19,365 bases of DNA from JBBTIS01 sp038059855 (GCA_964357255.1 CAYHKQ010000051.1:1-19365), one strand, 5' to 3'; shown: positions 6,599-15,158, counted from the stretch's first letter. The notes: generated from the sequence alone by a model not told the origin. Translations and numbers: made by a program.

Positions 6599-7319
6599 GA
6601 GGGACCATCATCGTTCAAGCCCGATTTTAGCGGCGGAGAATTTAAGAAAAAATTTTCGCCGGCCCAACGGGGAATACCTTGAGGTTCTCAAGGGAATCAG
6701 CCTGGAAATTTATCCGGGAGAAATGGTGGCCATCACAGGGCCAAGCGGGTCGGGTAAATCCACTCTTCTTCATATCCTCGGATTGATGTCACGATCGGAC
6801 GGCGGAACGCTGTCTTTGTTCGGCAAAGATACCGGTTTACTCTCGGAAAAAGAGCGCGACGACGTCCGCCGGCGGCGCATTGGATTTTTATTCCAGTTCG
6901 ACAGCCTTCTTGAGGAGTTAAGCATCGAGGAAAATTTGCGCCTCGTGCTCAAGCTCCGCAAAAACGGCGTCAAGCGAACCGGGGTCAAAGATATAAAGGA
7001 GATGGCCGAACGCTTCAACATCGGCCATCGCTTGGACGTTTATCCTAAAGATCTTTCCGTAGGGGAATGTTGCCGGGCCAATCTCATGCGCGCGGTTTTG
7101 GGAGAGCCGGACATCCTTTTTGCCGACGAGCCAACGGGAAACTTAGACGGTAAAAATGCTAAACAACTGCTGATGGAGTTTGAGGCGCAGATTAGCGTTA
7201 AATCCCGCGGACGGGCCGAAGCGCCGGCTGTTATTTTGGCGACCCATAATATCGAGATCGCCGCTCAGGCGCATCGGACCTTAAATCTTGAATCAGGAAT
7301 TTTGATGGAGGTAAAATGA
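6591..7319 (+). CDS. lolD: LolD-like ABC transporter ATPase
   Basis: This 242-residue ATPase should power the adjacent LolC/E-like permease. Visible motifs in order are Walker A GPSGSGKST (50-58), the Q-loop in FLFQFDSLLEELSIEENL (Q102), a signature region at 155-159, Walker B DILFADEPT (174-182) with D-loop GNLD, and the switch histidine in ATHN (H219). The family (LolD/MacB-type) is supported by length, the .FQF..L...L...EN pattern and the partner gene. One oddity is the signature, which reads LSVGECCRAN where most relatives have LSGGERQRVA. The glycine contacting ATP is kept but the third position and the following residues differ. The start overlaps the permease by eight bases and the stop overlaps ilvE by four (ATGA). 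Confidence 0.88.
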   Translation: MGERDHHRSSPILAAENLRKNFRRPNGEYLEVLKGISLEIYPGEMVAITGPSGSGKSTLLHILGLMSRSDGGTLSLFGKDTGLLSEKERDDVRRRRIGFLFQFDSLLEELSIEENLRLVLKLRKNGVKRTGVKDIKEMAERFNIGHRLDVYPKDLSVGECCRANLMRAVLGEPDILFADEPTGNLDGKNAKQLLMEFEAQISVKSRGRAEAPAVILATHNIEIAAQAHRTLNLESGILMEVK

Positions 7320-8218
7320 GCAAAATTTACATTGACGGCGAATGGTTCGACCGCGACAGCGCGAAGATTTCCGTTTTTGACCATGGCCTGCTTTATGGGG
7401 ACGGAATTTTTGAGGGGATTCGATCTTATGGCGGACGAATTTTTAAGCTTCATGAGCATGTCCAGCGGCTGTGCAACAGCGCCAAGGGAATCTTGCTTGA
7501 GATGCCGCTCACCCAGGAACAGTTTGAGAAAATCATCGTCCAGGCCGTGCGCCTGAATAATCTTAGGGACGCGTATATCCGCGTGGTGGTCACGCGCGGG
7601 TTCGGGGACCTGGGTCTGGATATGAGAAAATGCAAAAAGCCGACCGTCATCGTTATCGCCGACAAAATTGAGCTGTTTCCGGCTTCCGTTTACGAGCACG
7701 GCATAAAGTTAATTACCAGTTCCATGCGGCGCACGCCGCACGAGTGCCTGCCGCCAAATATCAAGTCGCTCAATTACTTAAATAATATTTTGGCCCGGGC
7801 CGAGGCGTCGCGCGCCGGCGCCCAGGAGGCGATTTTGCTCAACCTCCAGGGTTGCGTCGCGGAATGCTCCGGAGACAACATTTTTTATCTCAAGAAAGGA
7901 GAAGTCGTGACACCCCCCGTGTCGGCCGGAATTCTCTCAGGCATTACGCGGGCCGCGGTCATGGAGATTCTGCGTGACACGATGGGCGTGCCGATTTCGG
8001 AGAATCTCTTTACGGTTTTTGATCTTTATCAGGCTGACGAGGTTTTTTTGACCGGGACCGGCGCTGAGATCATTGGGGTCATTGACGTTGACGCGCGTAA
8101 AATCGGCAATGGAAAACCTGGGCGCATGACGCGCGATCTCGAGAAACTGTTTCATGAGCATGCTCTCGTCCATGGCGTTCCGGTTTACGAAGAGCCTAAA
8201 GCCTTGGCGAAACGATAG
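7316..8218 (+). CDS. ilvE: Branched-chain amino acid aminotransferase (PLP fold type IV)
   Basis: This 300-residue enzyme is a fold-type IV aminotransferase, most likely the branched-chain one that makes or degrades Leu, Ile and Val with glutamate as amino donor. The N-terminal pattern DHGLLYGDGIFEGIRSYGG is diagnostic. The PLP lysine is K150 in PNIKSLNYLNNILARAEA, and the conserved ECSGDNIF and FLTGTGAEI stretches bind the cofactor. D-amino acid transaminase and aminodeoxychorismate lyase are relatives, but the length and the KSLNYLNN context favour IlvE. It overlaps the ATPase gene by four bases, although its metabolism has no evident link to lipoprotein sorting, so the overlap probably reflects operon packing. 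Fourteen bases separate it from mcsA. Confidence 0.88.
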   Translation: MSKIYIDGEWFDRDSAKISVFDHGLLYGDGIFEGIRSYGGRIFKLHEHVQRLCNSAKGILLEMPLTQEQFEKIIVQAVRLNNLRDAYIRVVVTRGFGDLGLDMRKCKKPTVIVIADKIELFPASVYEHGIKLITSSMRRTPHECLPPNIKSLNYLNNILARAEASRAGAQEAILLNLQGCVAECSGDNIFYLKKGEVVTPPVSAGILSGITRAAVMEILRDTMGVPISENLFTVFDLYQADEVFLTGTGAEIIGVIDVDARKIGNGKPGRMTRDLEKLFHEHALVHGVPVYEEPKALAKR

Positions 8219-8232
8219 CTGTTTTTATTTTT

Positions 8233-8814
8233 ATGGATAAATGCGAATCCTGCGGCCAAAATCCGGCCAATGTCTTTTTTAAGGCCGTGATCAACAGCAA
8301 GAGCACCAAAATGAACTTGTGCGAAGAGTGCGCGCGGGAAAAAGGAATTTTGACGCAAGAATGGAATTTGGCTGACCTCGAAAAACCGGGTTTTTCCTTG
8401 TCCGACATGATCGGCAGTCTTTCTTCTCAGAGCCAGGAGAGTCTGGCGAAATCGTTTAAAACCGCGGCCCGGCCGACCTCGGGCCGATGCCCTCGCTGTC
8501 AAACTTCTTTTTCCGATTTCAAGACCAGCGGTTTCGCGGGCTGTTCTAATTGCTACGAGGCTTTTTATCCCGCGATGCGCCAGATTATCAAACGTATTCA
8601 CGGAAGCAACGTGCATACCGGCGCCAAGAATCAAGGGTCCGCACAGATCGGCGCTCCTGCGGCCTCGCCGGTCCATACGCGGCTCGATATAGACCGGGAA
8701 CTCGTCAAACTCAAAGACGCCCTGCGCGATGCGGTCCACAAAGAGGCCTATGAACAAGCCGCCATCCTGCGGGATAAAATTCAAGACATGGAAAGCGCGA
8801 GAAAAAGCGATTGA
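8233..8814 (+). CDS. mcsA: McsA-like zinc-finger/UVR protein, McsB activator
   Basis: This 193-residue protein has the McsA layout. Four CXXC pairs could bind two zincs (C4/C7 with C30/C33; C86/C89 with C104/C107), and a C-terminal UVR motif (about 154-188, VHKEAYEQAAILRDKIQDME) follows. In Firmicutes McsA activates the protein-arginine kinase McsB and helps deliver phosphoarginine-tagged proteins to ClpC-ClpP. Here it stands just before an mcsB-like gene and clpC, which supports that role. There is no ctsR repressor gene before it, unlike the classical ctsR-mcsA-mcsB-clpC operon. The start ATG lacks a visible Shine-Dalgarno (GTTTTTATTTTT precedes it). The last codons and the stop lie inside the left arm of an 8-base-period repeat. 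Confidence 0.88.
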   Translation: MDKCESCGQNPANVFFKAVINSKSTKMNLCEECAREKGILTQEWNLADLEKPGFSLSDMIGSLSSQSQESLAKSFKTAARPTSGRCPRCQTSFSDFKTSGFAGCSNCYEAFYPAMRQIIKRIHGSNVHTGAKNQGSAQIGAPAASPVHTRLDIDRELVKLKDALRDAVHKEAYEQAAILRDKIQDMESARKSD

Positions 8815-8874
8815 GCGTGATAAAAGAGTTCTTTAATTCGCTTATCCGCTCAACCGCTTAGCCGCTCAGCCGCC
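8803..8874. repeat. Period-8 degenerate tandem repeat, inverted pair (mcsA-mcsB junction)
   Basis: The right arm (8839-8874) consists of four 8-base units, CGCTTATC, CGCTCAAC, CGCTTAGC and CGCTCAGC, then CGCC. The units differ mainly by C/T and A/G changes. The left arm (about 8803-8826, AAAAAGCGATTGAGCGTGAT and beyond) resembles the reverse complement of the right arm (AAGCGGTTGAGCGGATAAGC) and contains the mcsA stop codon. The two arms could pair in RNA. Related units occur near 15169 and 17782. Confidence 0.65.
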
Positions 8875-8880
8875 ATTTTT

Positions 8881-9948
8881 ATGTTTCAACTTTCAAATCT
8901 TCTCAAAAATCCTATCCGATGGCTTGGCTCGGACGGCGAACTCAGCGATTGCGTGTTGTCCTCAAGAATTCGCTTGGCGCGCAATTTGGTCGCGGCGCCG
9001 TTTCCTCACGCCGCAAGTCAACGGGATTTAGGCTTGGTTTTGGAAAAAGTTACCCAAGCCGCCAAAAAATCCCACGCTTTGGCCAGGGCGGCCTATATCA
9101 AACTCTCGGAGATGGAAAAAGTAGATCAGCGCTTTTTGGTAGAGCGGCATTTGATCAGCGAAGACTTGACTCGCGATTCGCACAACCGCGGGGGTTTCAT
9201 TTGAGAGAAGGATCTGGTCAGTCTGATTCTCCACTAGGAAGATCATTTGCGTCTGCAAATACTCTTGCCCGGCTTGGCATTGGACAGAGCCCTGGAGCAG
9301 GCTCAAGCGCTCGATGGAGAACTGGGCCGCGGGCTCCTGTTCGCTTATCACAAAGAATTTGGATTTTTGGCCAGCTGTCCGACCAACGTGGGCACAGGCT
9401 TGAGAGCGAGCTGTCTGGTCCATTTGCCGGCCTTGGTCTATACTCAAAATATCGGCGCCGTCCTACAAGAACTGGCCCGGGTGGGTCTTGTGGCTAGAGG
9501 TTTTTACGGCGAAGGTTCAAAGGTTTACGGGGACCTTTTTCAAATTTCTAATGCCACCAGCGTGGGCAAGACTGAACAAGAATTTGCCGAGGCTATGACC
9601 GCTATTTTAAAAAACGTCCGCGGTCACGAAATTCAAATGCGCGAGCGTCTCGTCAAAGGGGCGGCCAAAACAAAGACCCTGGACCGGCTTTGGAGGGCCT
9701 ACGCGGCGCTGAGTTATTGCAGGCTTATTTCTTTTGAGGAGGCGATGCAGGAGCTTTCCTGGATTCGCCTTGGGTTTAGCCTGGGCGTCAAGTTCGATCA
9801 TCTGGCCTTGGCCAAGGTTAACGAACTCATCGTGCTGGCCCAGCCGGCCCATATCCAGATGCACGCCGGCCGTGAGCTTGGTCCCCGCGAGAGAGACAGC
9901 GTCCGCGCCGCGCTCATTTCCAGAACGATCAAGGGGAAAGGCCAATAA
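8881..9948 (+). pseudogene. mcsB: McsB-like protein-arginine kinase interrupted by two in-frame stop codons
   Basis: McsB phosphorylates arginines on damaged proteins to mark them for ClpC-ClpP. Reading one frame from ATG 8881 to TAA 9946-9948 gives a complete McsB-length protein (355 codons plus stop; B. subtilis has 363 residues) broken only by TGA at codon 108 (9202-9204) and TAG at codon 119 (9235-9237). Both sides are well conserved: SSRIRLARNL and FLVERHLISEDL before; EDHLRLQILLPG, CPTNVGTGLRAS (C166, aligning with the active-site-loop Cys167), GFYGEGSKVYGDLFQISN and a C-terminal GPRERDSVRAALI after. The TAG falls on the first Glu of the NEEDH catalytic motif (here H-stop-EDH) and can come from GAG by one change. 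Without readthrough the kinase would be dead. No frameshift is needed to align the parts. Other genes here end in TGA or TAG normally, so the code is standard. Sequencing error, recent decay and recoding remain possible. Confidence 0.8.
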
Positions 9949-9973
9949 AGGCAAGGTCAAGAAGGCCAATGAC
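9938..9973 (+). repeat. Period-9 degenerate repeat (mcsB-clpC junction)
   Basis: The 9-base units AAGGTCAAG (9953-9961) and AAGGCCAAT (9962-9970) are followed by GACG. A further AAGGCCAAT (9938-9946) lies before them and overlaps the mcsB stop codon. The same pattern, two RAGGYCAAN units then GACG, recurs at 18374-18395 between fabZ and lpxA. Confidence 0.5.
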
Positions 9974-10010
9974 GCAAGAAAATTCGGCCCTATGGTAATT
10001 GTCTTCATTT

Positions 10011-10022
10011 TTCTGTAATAAT
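10011..10022 (+). promoter_or_regulatory. Candidate extended -10 element before clpC
   Basis: TTCTGTAATAAT contains TGT-AATAAT, one change from an extended -10 (TGN-TATAAT). It ends six bases before the ATG at 10029, so a transcript would be leaderless or nearly so. No clear -35 is present at the usual distance. The first 11 bases are identical to 2680-2690 before prfB. Confidence 0.35.
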
Positions 10023-10028
10023 TGGGCC

Positions 10029-12539
10029 ATGGCAATGTTCTACAACCGCTTTTCCGAACGGGCCCAGCGCGCGATATTGATCGCGCAGGAGGAGGCCAAG
10101 CGCTTGAATCACGATTACGTGGGAACCGAGCATATTCTGCTTGGGCTTGTGTCCCTCAATGAAGGCGTGGCGGCCCAGGTGCTCAGCAATCTCGGCGTGG
10201 ATTCCAAACGGGTCCGCGCGGAGATTGAAAAAATCGTGGGCACGGGCGACAATATCATGCAGTTGGGGGAAATTCCTTTTACGCCCAGGGCGAAAAAAGT
10301 TTTAGAGCTCGGCGTCGAGGAGGCCCAGAAGATGGGCCATACCTACGTCGGAACCGAGCATATCCTTCTGGGATTGATCCGTGAAGAAGAAGGAGTGGCG
10401 GCCCGCGTTCTTGAAAATTTGGGCGTGCGTCTTGAAGTGGTTCGCGAGGAAGTTTTAAATCTTCTTGGTGAAACGGAAGGGAAGGAGTCACAGCAAGGCG
10501 CCCCTTCTCATCCGCACGCGCCTTCCGGACCCAAGACGCGCTCGAAAACGCCGACTCTGGACGAATTCGGCCGCGACCTTACTCAATTAGCCAAAGAGCA
10601 AAAGCTCGACCCGGTGGTGGGGCGGGTCAATGAGATCGAGCGTGTTATTCAGATTCTTGCCCGGCGCACCAAGAATAATCCTGTTTTAATAGGAGAGCCG
10701 GGCGTCGGCAAGACCGCGATCGTCGAGGGCTTGGCTCAGAAAATTATGAGCGGCGACGCTCCGGAGATGCTTCTTAATAAACGCGTTATTACCATGGATT
10801 TGGCGGCCGTGGTGGCCGGCACGAAATACCGAGGCGAGTTCGAGCAACGGCTTAAAAATATCATCGAGGAAATTCGCCGGGCTAAAAATTCGGTGATCCT
10901 TTTTGTCGATGAGCTCCATACCGTCATTGGCGCCGGAGCGGCCGAGGGAGCCATTGACGCGGCCAATATTTTAAAACCGGCGCTGGCAAGGGGCGAGCTC
11001 CAATGCATCGGGGCCACGACCATTGATGAGTTCCGTCGTCACATCGAACACGACGCGGCCTTGGAGCGGCGGTTCCAGCCCGTTATGGTTGACCCGCCGA
11101 GCGTCGAGGATACGATCGCGATTTTGCATGGTCTTCAGGAGCGCTATGAACAGCACCATCGGGTCAAATACGACGAAGAGGCTCTTCGCCAGGCCGCGCT
11201 TTTGGCTGACCGCTACATTTCGGACCGTTTTTTGCCGGACAAGGCCATTGATTTATTGGACGAGGCTGGTTCGCGCGCCAGGCTTTCGACAGGCCAACTG
11301 CCGGCTCCTATTAAAGAAAAGGAAGGGGAACTCACCGTTGTCGTTGAGAACAAAAATCAATCCATTTCCCAACAGGATTATGAAAAGGCCGCCAAATTGC
11401 GCGACAAAGAGCGCGAAATGAGAAAGACCATCGAAGAGATGAAGAAAAAATGGAAAGCGAGCAAAGAAACCGAGGTGACGGCCATTACCGCGGAGGATAT
11501 CGCGAACGTGGTTTCTAAGTGGACCGGCATTCCGGTGACGCGGCTGACGGAGTCGGAGCAAGACAAGCTTTTACACATGGAAATCGAGCTTCATAAGCGA
11601 GTGATCGGCCAGGAGGAAGCCATCAAGGTTATTTCTCAGGCCGTTCGACGCAGCCGCGCGGGCTTGAAAGACCTTAAGAAACCTATCGGAACTTTTTTAT
11701 TTTTGGGTCCCACCGGCGTCGGCAAAACCGAACTGGCGCGGGCTACGGCGGAATTCCTCTTTGGCAATGAAGAGCATTTAATCCGCATTGACATGTCCGA
11801 ATATATGGAAAAATTCAATGTCTCGCGCCTCATGGGAGCGCCCCCGGGTTATGTCGGCTACGAGGAGGGCGGTCAACTCACAGAAGCCGTGCGCAGGAAA
11901 CCCTACTCGGTGGTTTTGCTTGATGAGGTTGAAAAGGCTCATCCGGATGTCTTTAATATTCTTCTGCAGATACTTGACGAAGGATCGCTTACGGACAGCC
12001 TGGGTCATAAGGTCAGTTTTAAAAATGCCGTGCTCATCATGACCTCAAACGTCGGCGCCCGGCTTATCTCGAAGGGAAAATCCATCGGCTTTGTTTCCAA
12101 CGAAGACGCGGAGTCTATGAAAGATTACCAAAAGATGAAAGAAACGGTCACTGAGGAGCTCAAGAGGGTTTTTAACCCGGAATTTTTAAATCGTATTGAC
12201 GAAACGATAGTTTTCCATTCGTTGACGCCGCAACACATGACGAATATTCTTGATTTAATGTTGGCCAGGGTTGACAAAAAGCTCAAGGAACAAGGCTTCA
12301 GCGCCGAACTTACGCCAGAGGCAAAAAATTATCTTGTGCAGACCGGTTTTGACCCTAATTACGGCGCGCGGCCGCTTCAGCGGACGATTCAGAAACATCT
12401 GGAAGATGCGTTGGCTGAGGAAATATTGATGAAAAAATTTACGCGAGGTTCGAAAATTTACGCCGACTTTGACGAAACGAACAAGAAAATTATTTTTGCC
12501 CTCGAACCCTTCCCGCCAAAAGTGAAGGCCGGGAAATAG
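10029..12539 (+). CDS. clpC: AAA+ unfoldase ClpC
   Basis: ClpC unfolds substrates and feeds them to the ClpP protease; phosphoarginine marks made by McsB are recognised by its N-domain. The 836-residue product shows two N-terminal Clp repeats (about 5-140, each with DYVGTEHILLGL or TYVGTEHILLGL), AAA domain 1 with Walker A GEPGVGKT (about 222-229) and Walker B VILFVDELH, a middle coiled domain with a UVR motif (about 448-480, QQDYEKAAKLRDKEREM), and AAA domain 2 with GPTGVGKT (about 560-567) and VVLLDEVEKAHPD. The UVR motif and length favour ClpC over ClpA or ClpB. The start is ATG 10029 or ATG 10035; an upstream TTG at 9999 gives unlikely extra residues. Placement after mcsA and mcsB supports ClpC. 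No CtsR or HrcA (CIRCE) operator is clear. All catalytic motifs are intact, in contrast to mcsB. Confidence 0.95.
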   Translation: MAMFYNRFSERAQRAILIAQEEAKRLNHDYVGTEHILLGLVSLNEGVAAQVLSNLGVDSKRVRAEIEKIVGTGDNIMQLGEIPFTPRAKKVLELGVEEAQKMGHTYVGTEHILLGLIREEEGVAARVLENLGVRLEVVREEVLNLLGETEGKESQQGAPSHPHAPSGPKTRSKTPTLDEFGRDLTQLAKEQKLDPVVGRVNEIERVIQILARRTKNNPVLIGEPGVGKTAIVEGLAQKIMSGDAPEMLLNKRVITMDLAAVVAGTKYRGEFEQRLKNIIEEIRRAKNSVILFVDELHTVIGAGAAEGAIDAANILKPALARGELQCIGATTIDEFRRHIEHDAALERRFQPVMVDPPSVEDTIAILHGLQERYEQHHRVKYDEEALRQAALLADRYISDRFLPDKAIDLLDEAGSRARLSTGQLPAPIKEKEGELTVVVENKNQSISQQDYEKAAKLRDKEREMRKTIEEMKKKWKASKETEVTAITAEDIANVVSKWTGIPVTRLTESEQDKLLHMEIELHKRVIGQEEAIKVISQAVRRSRAGLKDLKKPIGTFLFLGPTGVGKTELARATAEFLFGNEEHLIRIDMSEYMEKFNVSRLMGAPPGYVGYEEGGQLTEAVRRKPYSVVLLDEVEKAHPDVFNILLQILDEGSLTDSLGHKVSFKNAVLIMTSNVGARLISKGKSIGFVSNEDAESMKDYQKMKETVTEELKRVFNPEFLNRIDETIVFHSLTPQHMTNILDLMLARVDKKLKEQGFSAELTPEAKNYLVQTGFDPNYGARPLQRTIQKHLEDALAEEILMKKFTRGSKIYADFDETNKKIIFALEPFPPKVKAGK

Positions 12540-12549
12540 GCTCCACGCG

Positions 12550-15141
12550 TTGGCGATCGCAACATTATTAATTTCATTGGCAAGCATTGCCTTTGCGCTT
12601 GATCCCTCCGCAACGGATTTTGTGCCTGTGACGTCGGCCGGCTTCGACGCGGAGCAAACGGCCCCGCCGCCTTTTCTGCCAGGTTTTTTATCGGCGCCCA
12701 CGACGACCCAGGATGTTTTTTTAAGCGCCGAGGCGGTCGCGAAGGCCGAGCCTTCGAGCGTCGCCGCTTCAACGCCGACGGAAATTTTTAGCTTGGATAA
12801 TCTTTTGATCCAGGAGATCAAGATTCAGGGCCTTCGCAACGTCAAGGAATCCTTGATCAGGTCCCAAATCAAAGTCCGAAAGGGCGATGTTTTTAACTCG
12901 GTTGAAGCCAGGGGCGACTTAAAGCGCCTGATGGGCCTGGGTCCCTTCTCTTCGGCCGACGTGGCCGCCTCCACCGTTTCGATCGGTGGAAAGACTTATC
13001 TGGCGGTTGTTTTTTTGCTGTCGGAAAAACCAAAAATTAAAAAAATTGTCATTGAGGGAGCCAGGGTTGTTTCCAAGGGAACCATCAAGGACGTCATGGC
13101 CCCGGCGTCTTCGCGCGAAGACCGCTCGGGTCATGCGGGTCATGATCAGGGATTGCCGGATCATCGCCTTGGTGAATTGAGGGTCGAGATTGACGAGGGC
13201 GCTTTTTTTGACGAGGCCAAACTGGCCGAGGCATTGAGCAAGATTAGGGAAAAATACGAAGAAAAGGCCGTTTTCGACAGTCAAATCGCGGTGGAGCGCA
13301 AGTTGGACGAATCCTTGGGAAGAATTAACCTGACGTTCAAAATCATCGAAGGCAAGAAAGCGAAGATCGTCAAGGTGATTCTTGGCGGATTTACCGGCTA
13401 TCCCGAGAAAAAAATTCGCCGGCTAGTTAAAATTAAAGAAAAAAAAGCTTTTGACGCAAAAAAAATCAAAGAAGGCCTGGCCAAACTTTCAGAATTTTAC
13501 AAAGAGGACGGATGGTTGGATTTCGAGGTCAAGTTCGCCAGTCGCCCTGCGACACAGGAGGAAATCTCTCGCGTTAAATTCAAAATTAAGCCGGCCCAGG
13601 TCCCGATGACGCTGTCTTACGATGCCGTTGAGGGAAAACGTCATTATTTGACCGGCTACAGTTTTCGCGGCCAGCAGACCACGACCGAGGAAGAGCTTCG
13701 CAAGCTCGCCGGCCTGAGCGTCAATGCCGTGCTTAAAGATTCCAAGCTGAGAGAATCGCAGGGGGCTATTTTGGATGCCTATCGCAACCGAGGCCATCTC
13801 TTCGCTTCCATAAACATTGAAAAAAATTGGCTACCCGACAATAGCGGCGTGGAATTGGTTTTTAATATTGACGAACGCCATTTGGTTTATATCGCCAATA
13901 TCTATGTTGAAGGCCTGATGAAAACCAAAGACTACGTCATTAAAAGGGAAATCCTTCTTAAAGAAGGAGATCTTTTTAGTTCTAAAAAACTCTACAAATC
14001 AACCGACAAGATTTACAATTTGGGATTTATCGAGGAGGTCCGGCCTGACTACGAACCCACACCCAACCCGGGCTACGTGGACTTAATTTTTGACGTCAAA
14101 GAGGGGAAGCCGGGCATGCTCACCGCGGGCGCCGGGTTTTCTTCCATTGACGGCGTGGTGGGGCAGGTTTCACTTCAGCACTTAAACCTTCTTGGCCGCG
14201 CTCAACATGCCAATCTCTCCACGGAATTTGGAAAGCGCAGACAAAGCTACGATCTGAGTTGGACAACGCCCTGGACCTTTGATCGCAGAATGTCGACGAC
14301 TCTTTCGCTGTTTAACACCAGCCGTTCGCTTCAATACGCGTCGGATACGACGGGATTTAAGCGGCGCTCCAAAGGCGGTAGCGTGTTTTTCGCTCCCCGG
14401 TTCGAGGAGGACAAGTGGATCGTGGGCGCGGGGTACTCTCTTCAGCAAGATGAAATTTACGACGTTTTGCCGGCCTATCAAGACCAGATACCGGCCTCTC
14501 TGGCGCGGCGCTCCGCCATCAATACGCGAGCGACTTATGACACGCGTGATTTTAAGTGGGACCCCAAGCGTGGCATGGCGCACACGCTATCTATGGAATT
14601 CGTCGGCGGTCCGGCCGGAGGCGACGTGCATTTCGTTAAACCCACGATAACTCATGCGTTCCATTTCCCGCTACTGACCCTCGGGAAGCATACCTTTGTC
14701 CTTTCCGACATCGTGAGATGGGGAATGTTGCAACCTTATTATCGCGACCGCCTGGTGCCTGTTTCCGACCGTTTTTACGTCGGCGGCGCCGAGACGGTGC
14801 GCGGCTATACCTATACAGGGCAAATCGGCCCTATTCAAGGCGGCAAGGCGTATGGGGTCAATAACATCGAACTTAAGGTTCCCTTGCTGATGGAAGGACG
14901 GTTTACGATTATTCAATTTGCGGTTTTTGTCGACGCGGGCGGCTCGTGGGGGGGAGCCAAGGAGGTTAATCTTAATTTTGGCCGGGCGGACAACAATCTT
15001 AAGGCCGGCGTCGGGTTCGGCTTAAGATTTAAAACGCCGGCTTTCCCGGTGCGGCTTGACTGGGGATGGGGCTTGCATCACGCTCAGGGCGAGGCCGTCA
15101 ACCAGTTTTATTTCACCATCGGCGGCGTGCCGGAGATGTGA
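12550..15141 (+). CDS. bamA: BamA outer-membrane protein assembly factor
   Basis: BamA inserts beta-barrel proteins into the outer membrane. The 863-residue product has a signal peptide (AIATLLISLASIAFA), a Pro/Ala-rich linker (about 20-80), five POTRA domains (about 86-160, 161-270, 271-350, 352-447 and 448-522) and a C-terminal barrel (about 523-863) with the VRGY form of the family VRGF motif (near 750) and an end in FYFTIGGVPEM. The start is the TTG at 12550, the only start codon between the upstream TGA and the signal peptide; its Shine-Dalgarno is weak and the signal peptide lacks the usual N-terminal positive charge. POTRA 2 has an extra polar segment (about 187-212) whose DNA includes a perfect 9-base tandem duplication. 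The gene lies 10 bases after clpC and before the ompH-like gene, the normal bamA-skp-lpxD order. Confidence 0.92.
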   Translation: MAIATLLISLASIAFALDPSATDFVPVTSAGFDAEQTAPPPFLPGFLSAPTTTQDVFLSAEAVAKAEPSSVAASTPTEIFSLDNLLIQEIKIQGLRNVKESLIRSQIKVRKGDVFNSVEARGDLKRLMGLGPFSSADVAASTVSIGGKTYLAVVFLLSEKPKIKKIVIEGARVVSKGTIKDVMAPASSREDRSGHAGHDQGLPDHRLGELRVEIDEGAFFDEAKLAEALSKIREKYEEKAVFDSQIAVERKLDESLGRINLTFKIIEGKKAKIVKVILGGFTGYPEKKIRRLVKIKEKKAFDAKKIKEGLAKLSEFYKEDGWLDFEVKFASRPATQEEISRVKFKIKPAQVPMTLSYDAVEGKRHYLTGYSFRGQQTTTEEELRKLAGLSVNAVLKDSKLRESQGAILDAYRNRGHLFASINIEKNWLPDNSGVELVFNIDERHLVYIANIYVEGLMKTKDYVIKREILLKEGDLFSSKKLYKSTDKIYNLGFIEEVRPDYEPTPNPGYVDLIFDVKEGKPGMLTAGAGFSSIDGVVGQVSLQHLNLLGRAQHANLSTEFGKRRQSYDLSWTTPWTFDRRMSTTLSLFNTSRSLQYASDTTGFKRRSKGGSVFFAPRFEEDKWIVGAGYSLQQDEIYDVLPAYQDQIPASLARRSAINTRATYDTRDFKWDPKRGMAHTLSMEFVGGPAGGDVHFVKPTITHAFHFPLLTLGKHTFVLSDIVRWGMLQPYYRDRLVPVSDRFYVGGAETVRGYTYTGQIGPIQGGKAYGVNNIELKVPLLMEGRFTIIQFAVFVDAGGSWGGAKEVNLNFGRADNNLKAGVGFGLRFKTPAFPVRLDWGWGLHHAQGEAVNQFYFTIGGVPEM
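13127..13144 (+). repeat. Perfect 9-base tandem duplication inside bamA
   Basis: CGGGTCATG occurs twice in a row and encodes the GHAGH part of an extra polar loop in POTRA 2. The unit resembles the RAGGYCAAN units found at two intergenic junctions, but the likeness is loose. Confidence 0.5.
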
Positions 15142-15158
15142 GAACAGCGCTTAAGCGA

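Noticed and set aside
9202..9237. Selenocysteine or pyrrolysine recoding, or a changed genetic code, to explain the stops in mcsB
   Set aside because: TGA and TAG end other genes here normally. McsB has no selenocysteine or pyrrolysine at these positions in known relatives, and I see no convincing SECIS-like hairpin (only a 5-bp GATCT/AGATC pairing with a long loop).
8919..9497. Long 192-codon reading frame in another phase over mcsB
   Set aside because: Its translation is rich in Arg, Gly and Ser and has no protein-like motif. The mcsB frame is conserved in sequence on both sides, so this is a shadow frame.
9953..9974. CtsR-like operator (tandem GGTCAAA-type heptads) upstream of clpC
   Set aside because: The units are 9 bases apart rather than 10, match the operator imperfectly, and the same pattern occurs before lpxA, so it is better explained as an intergenic repeat. 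No ctsR gene is present in the window.
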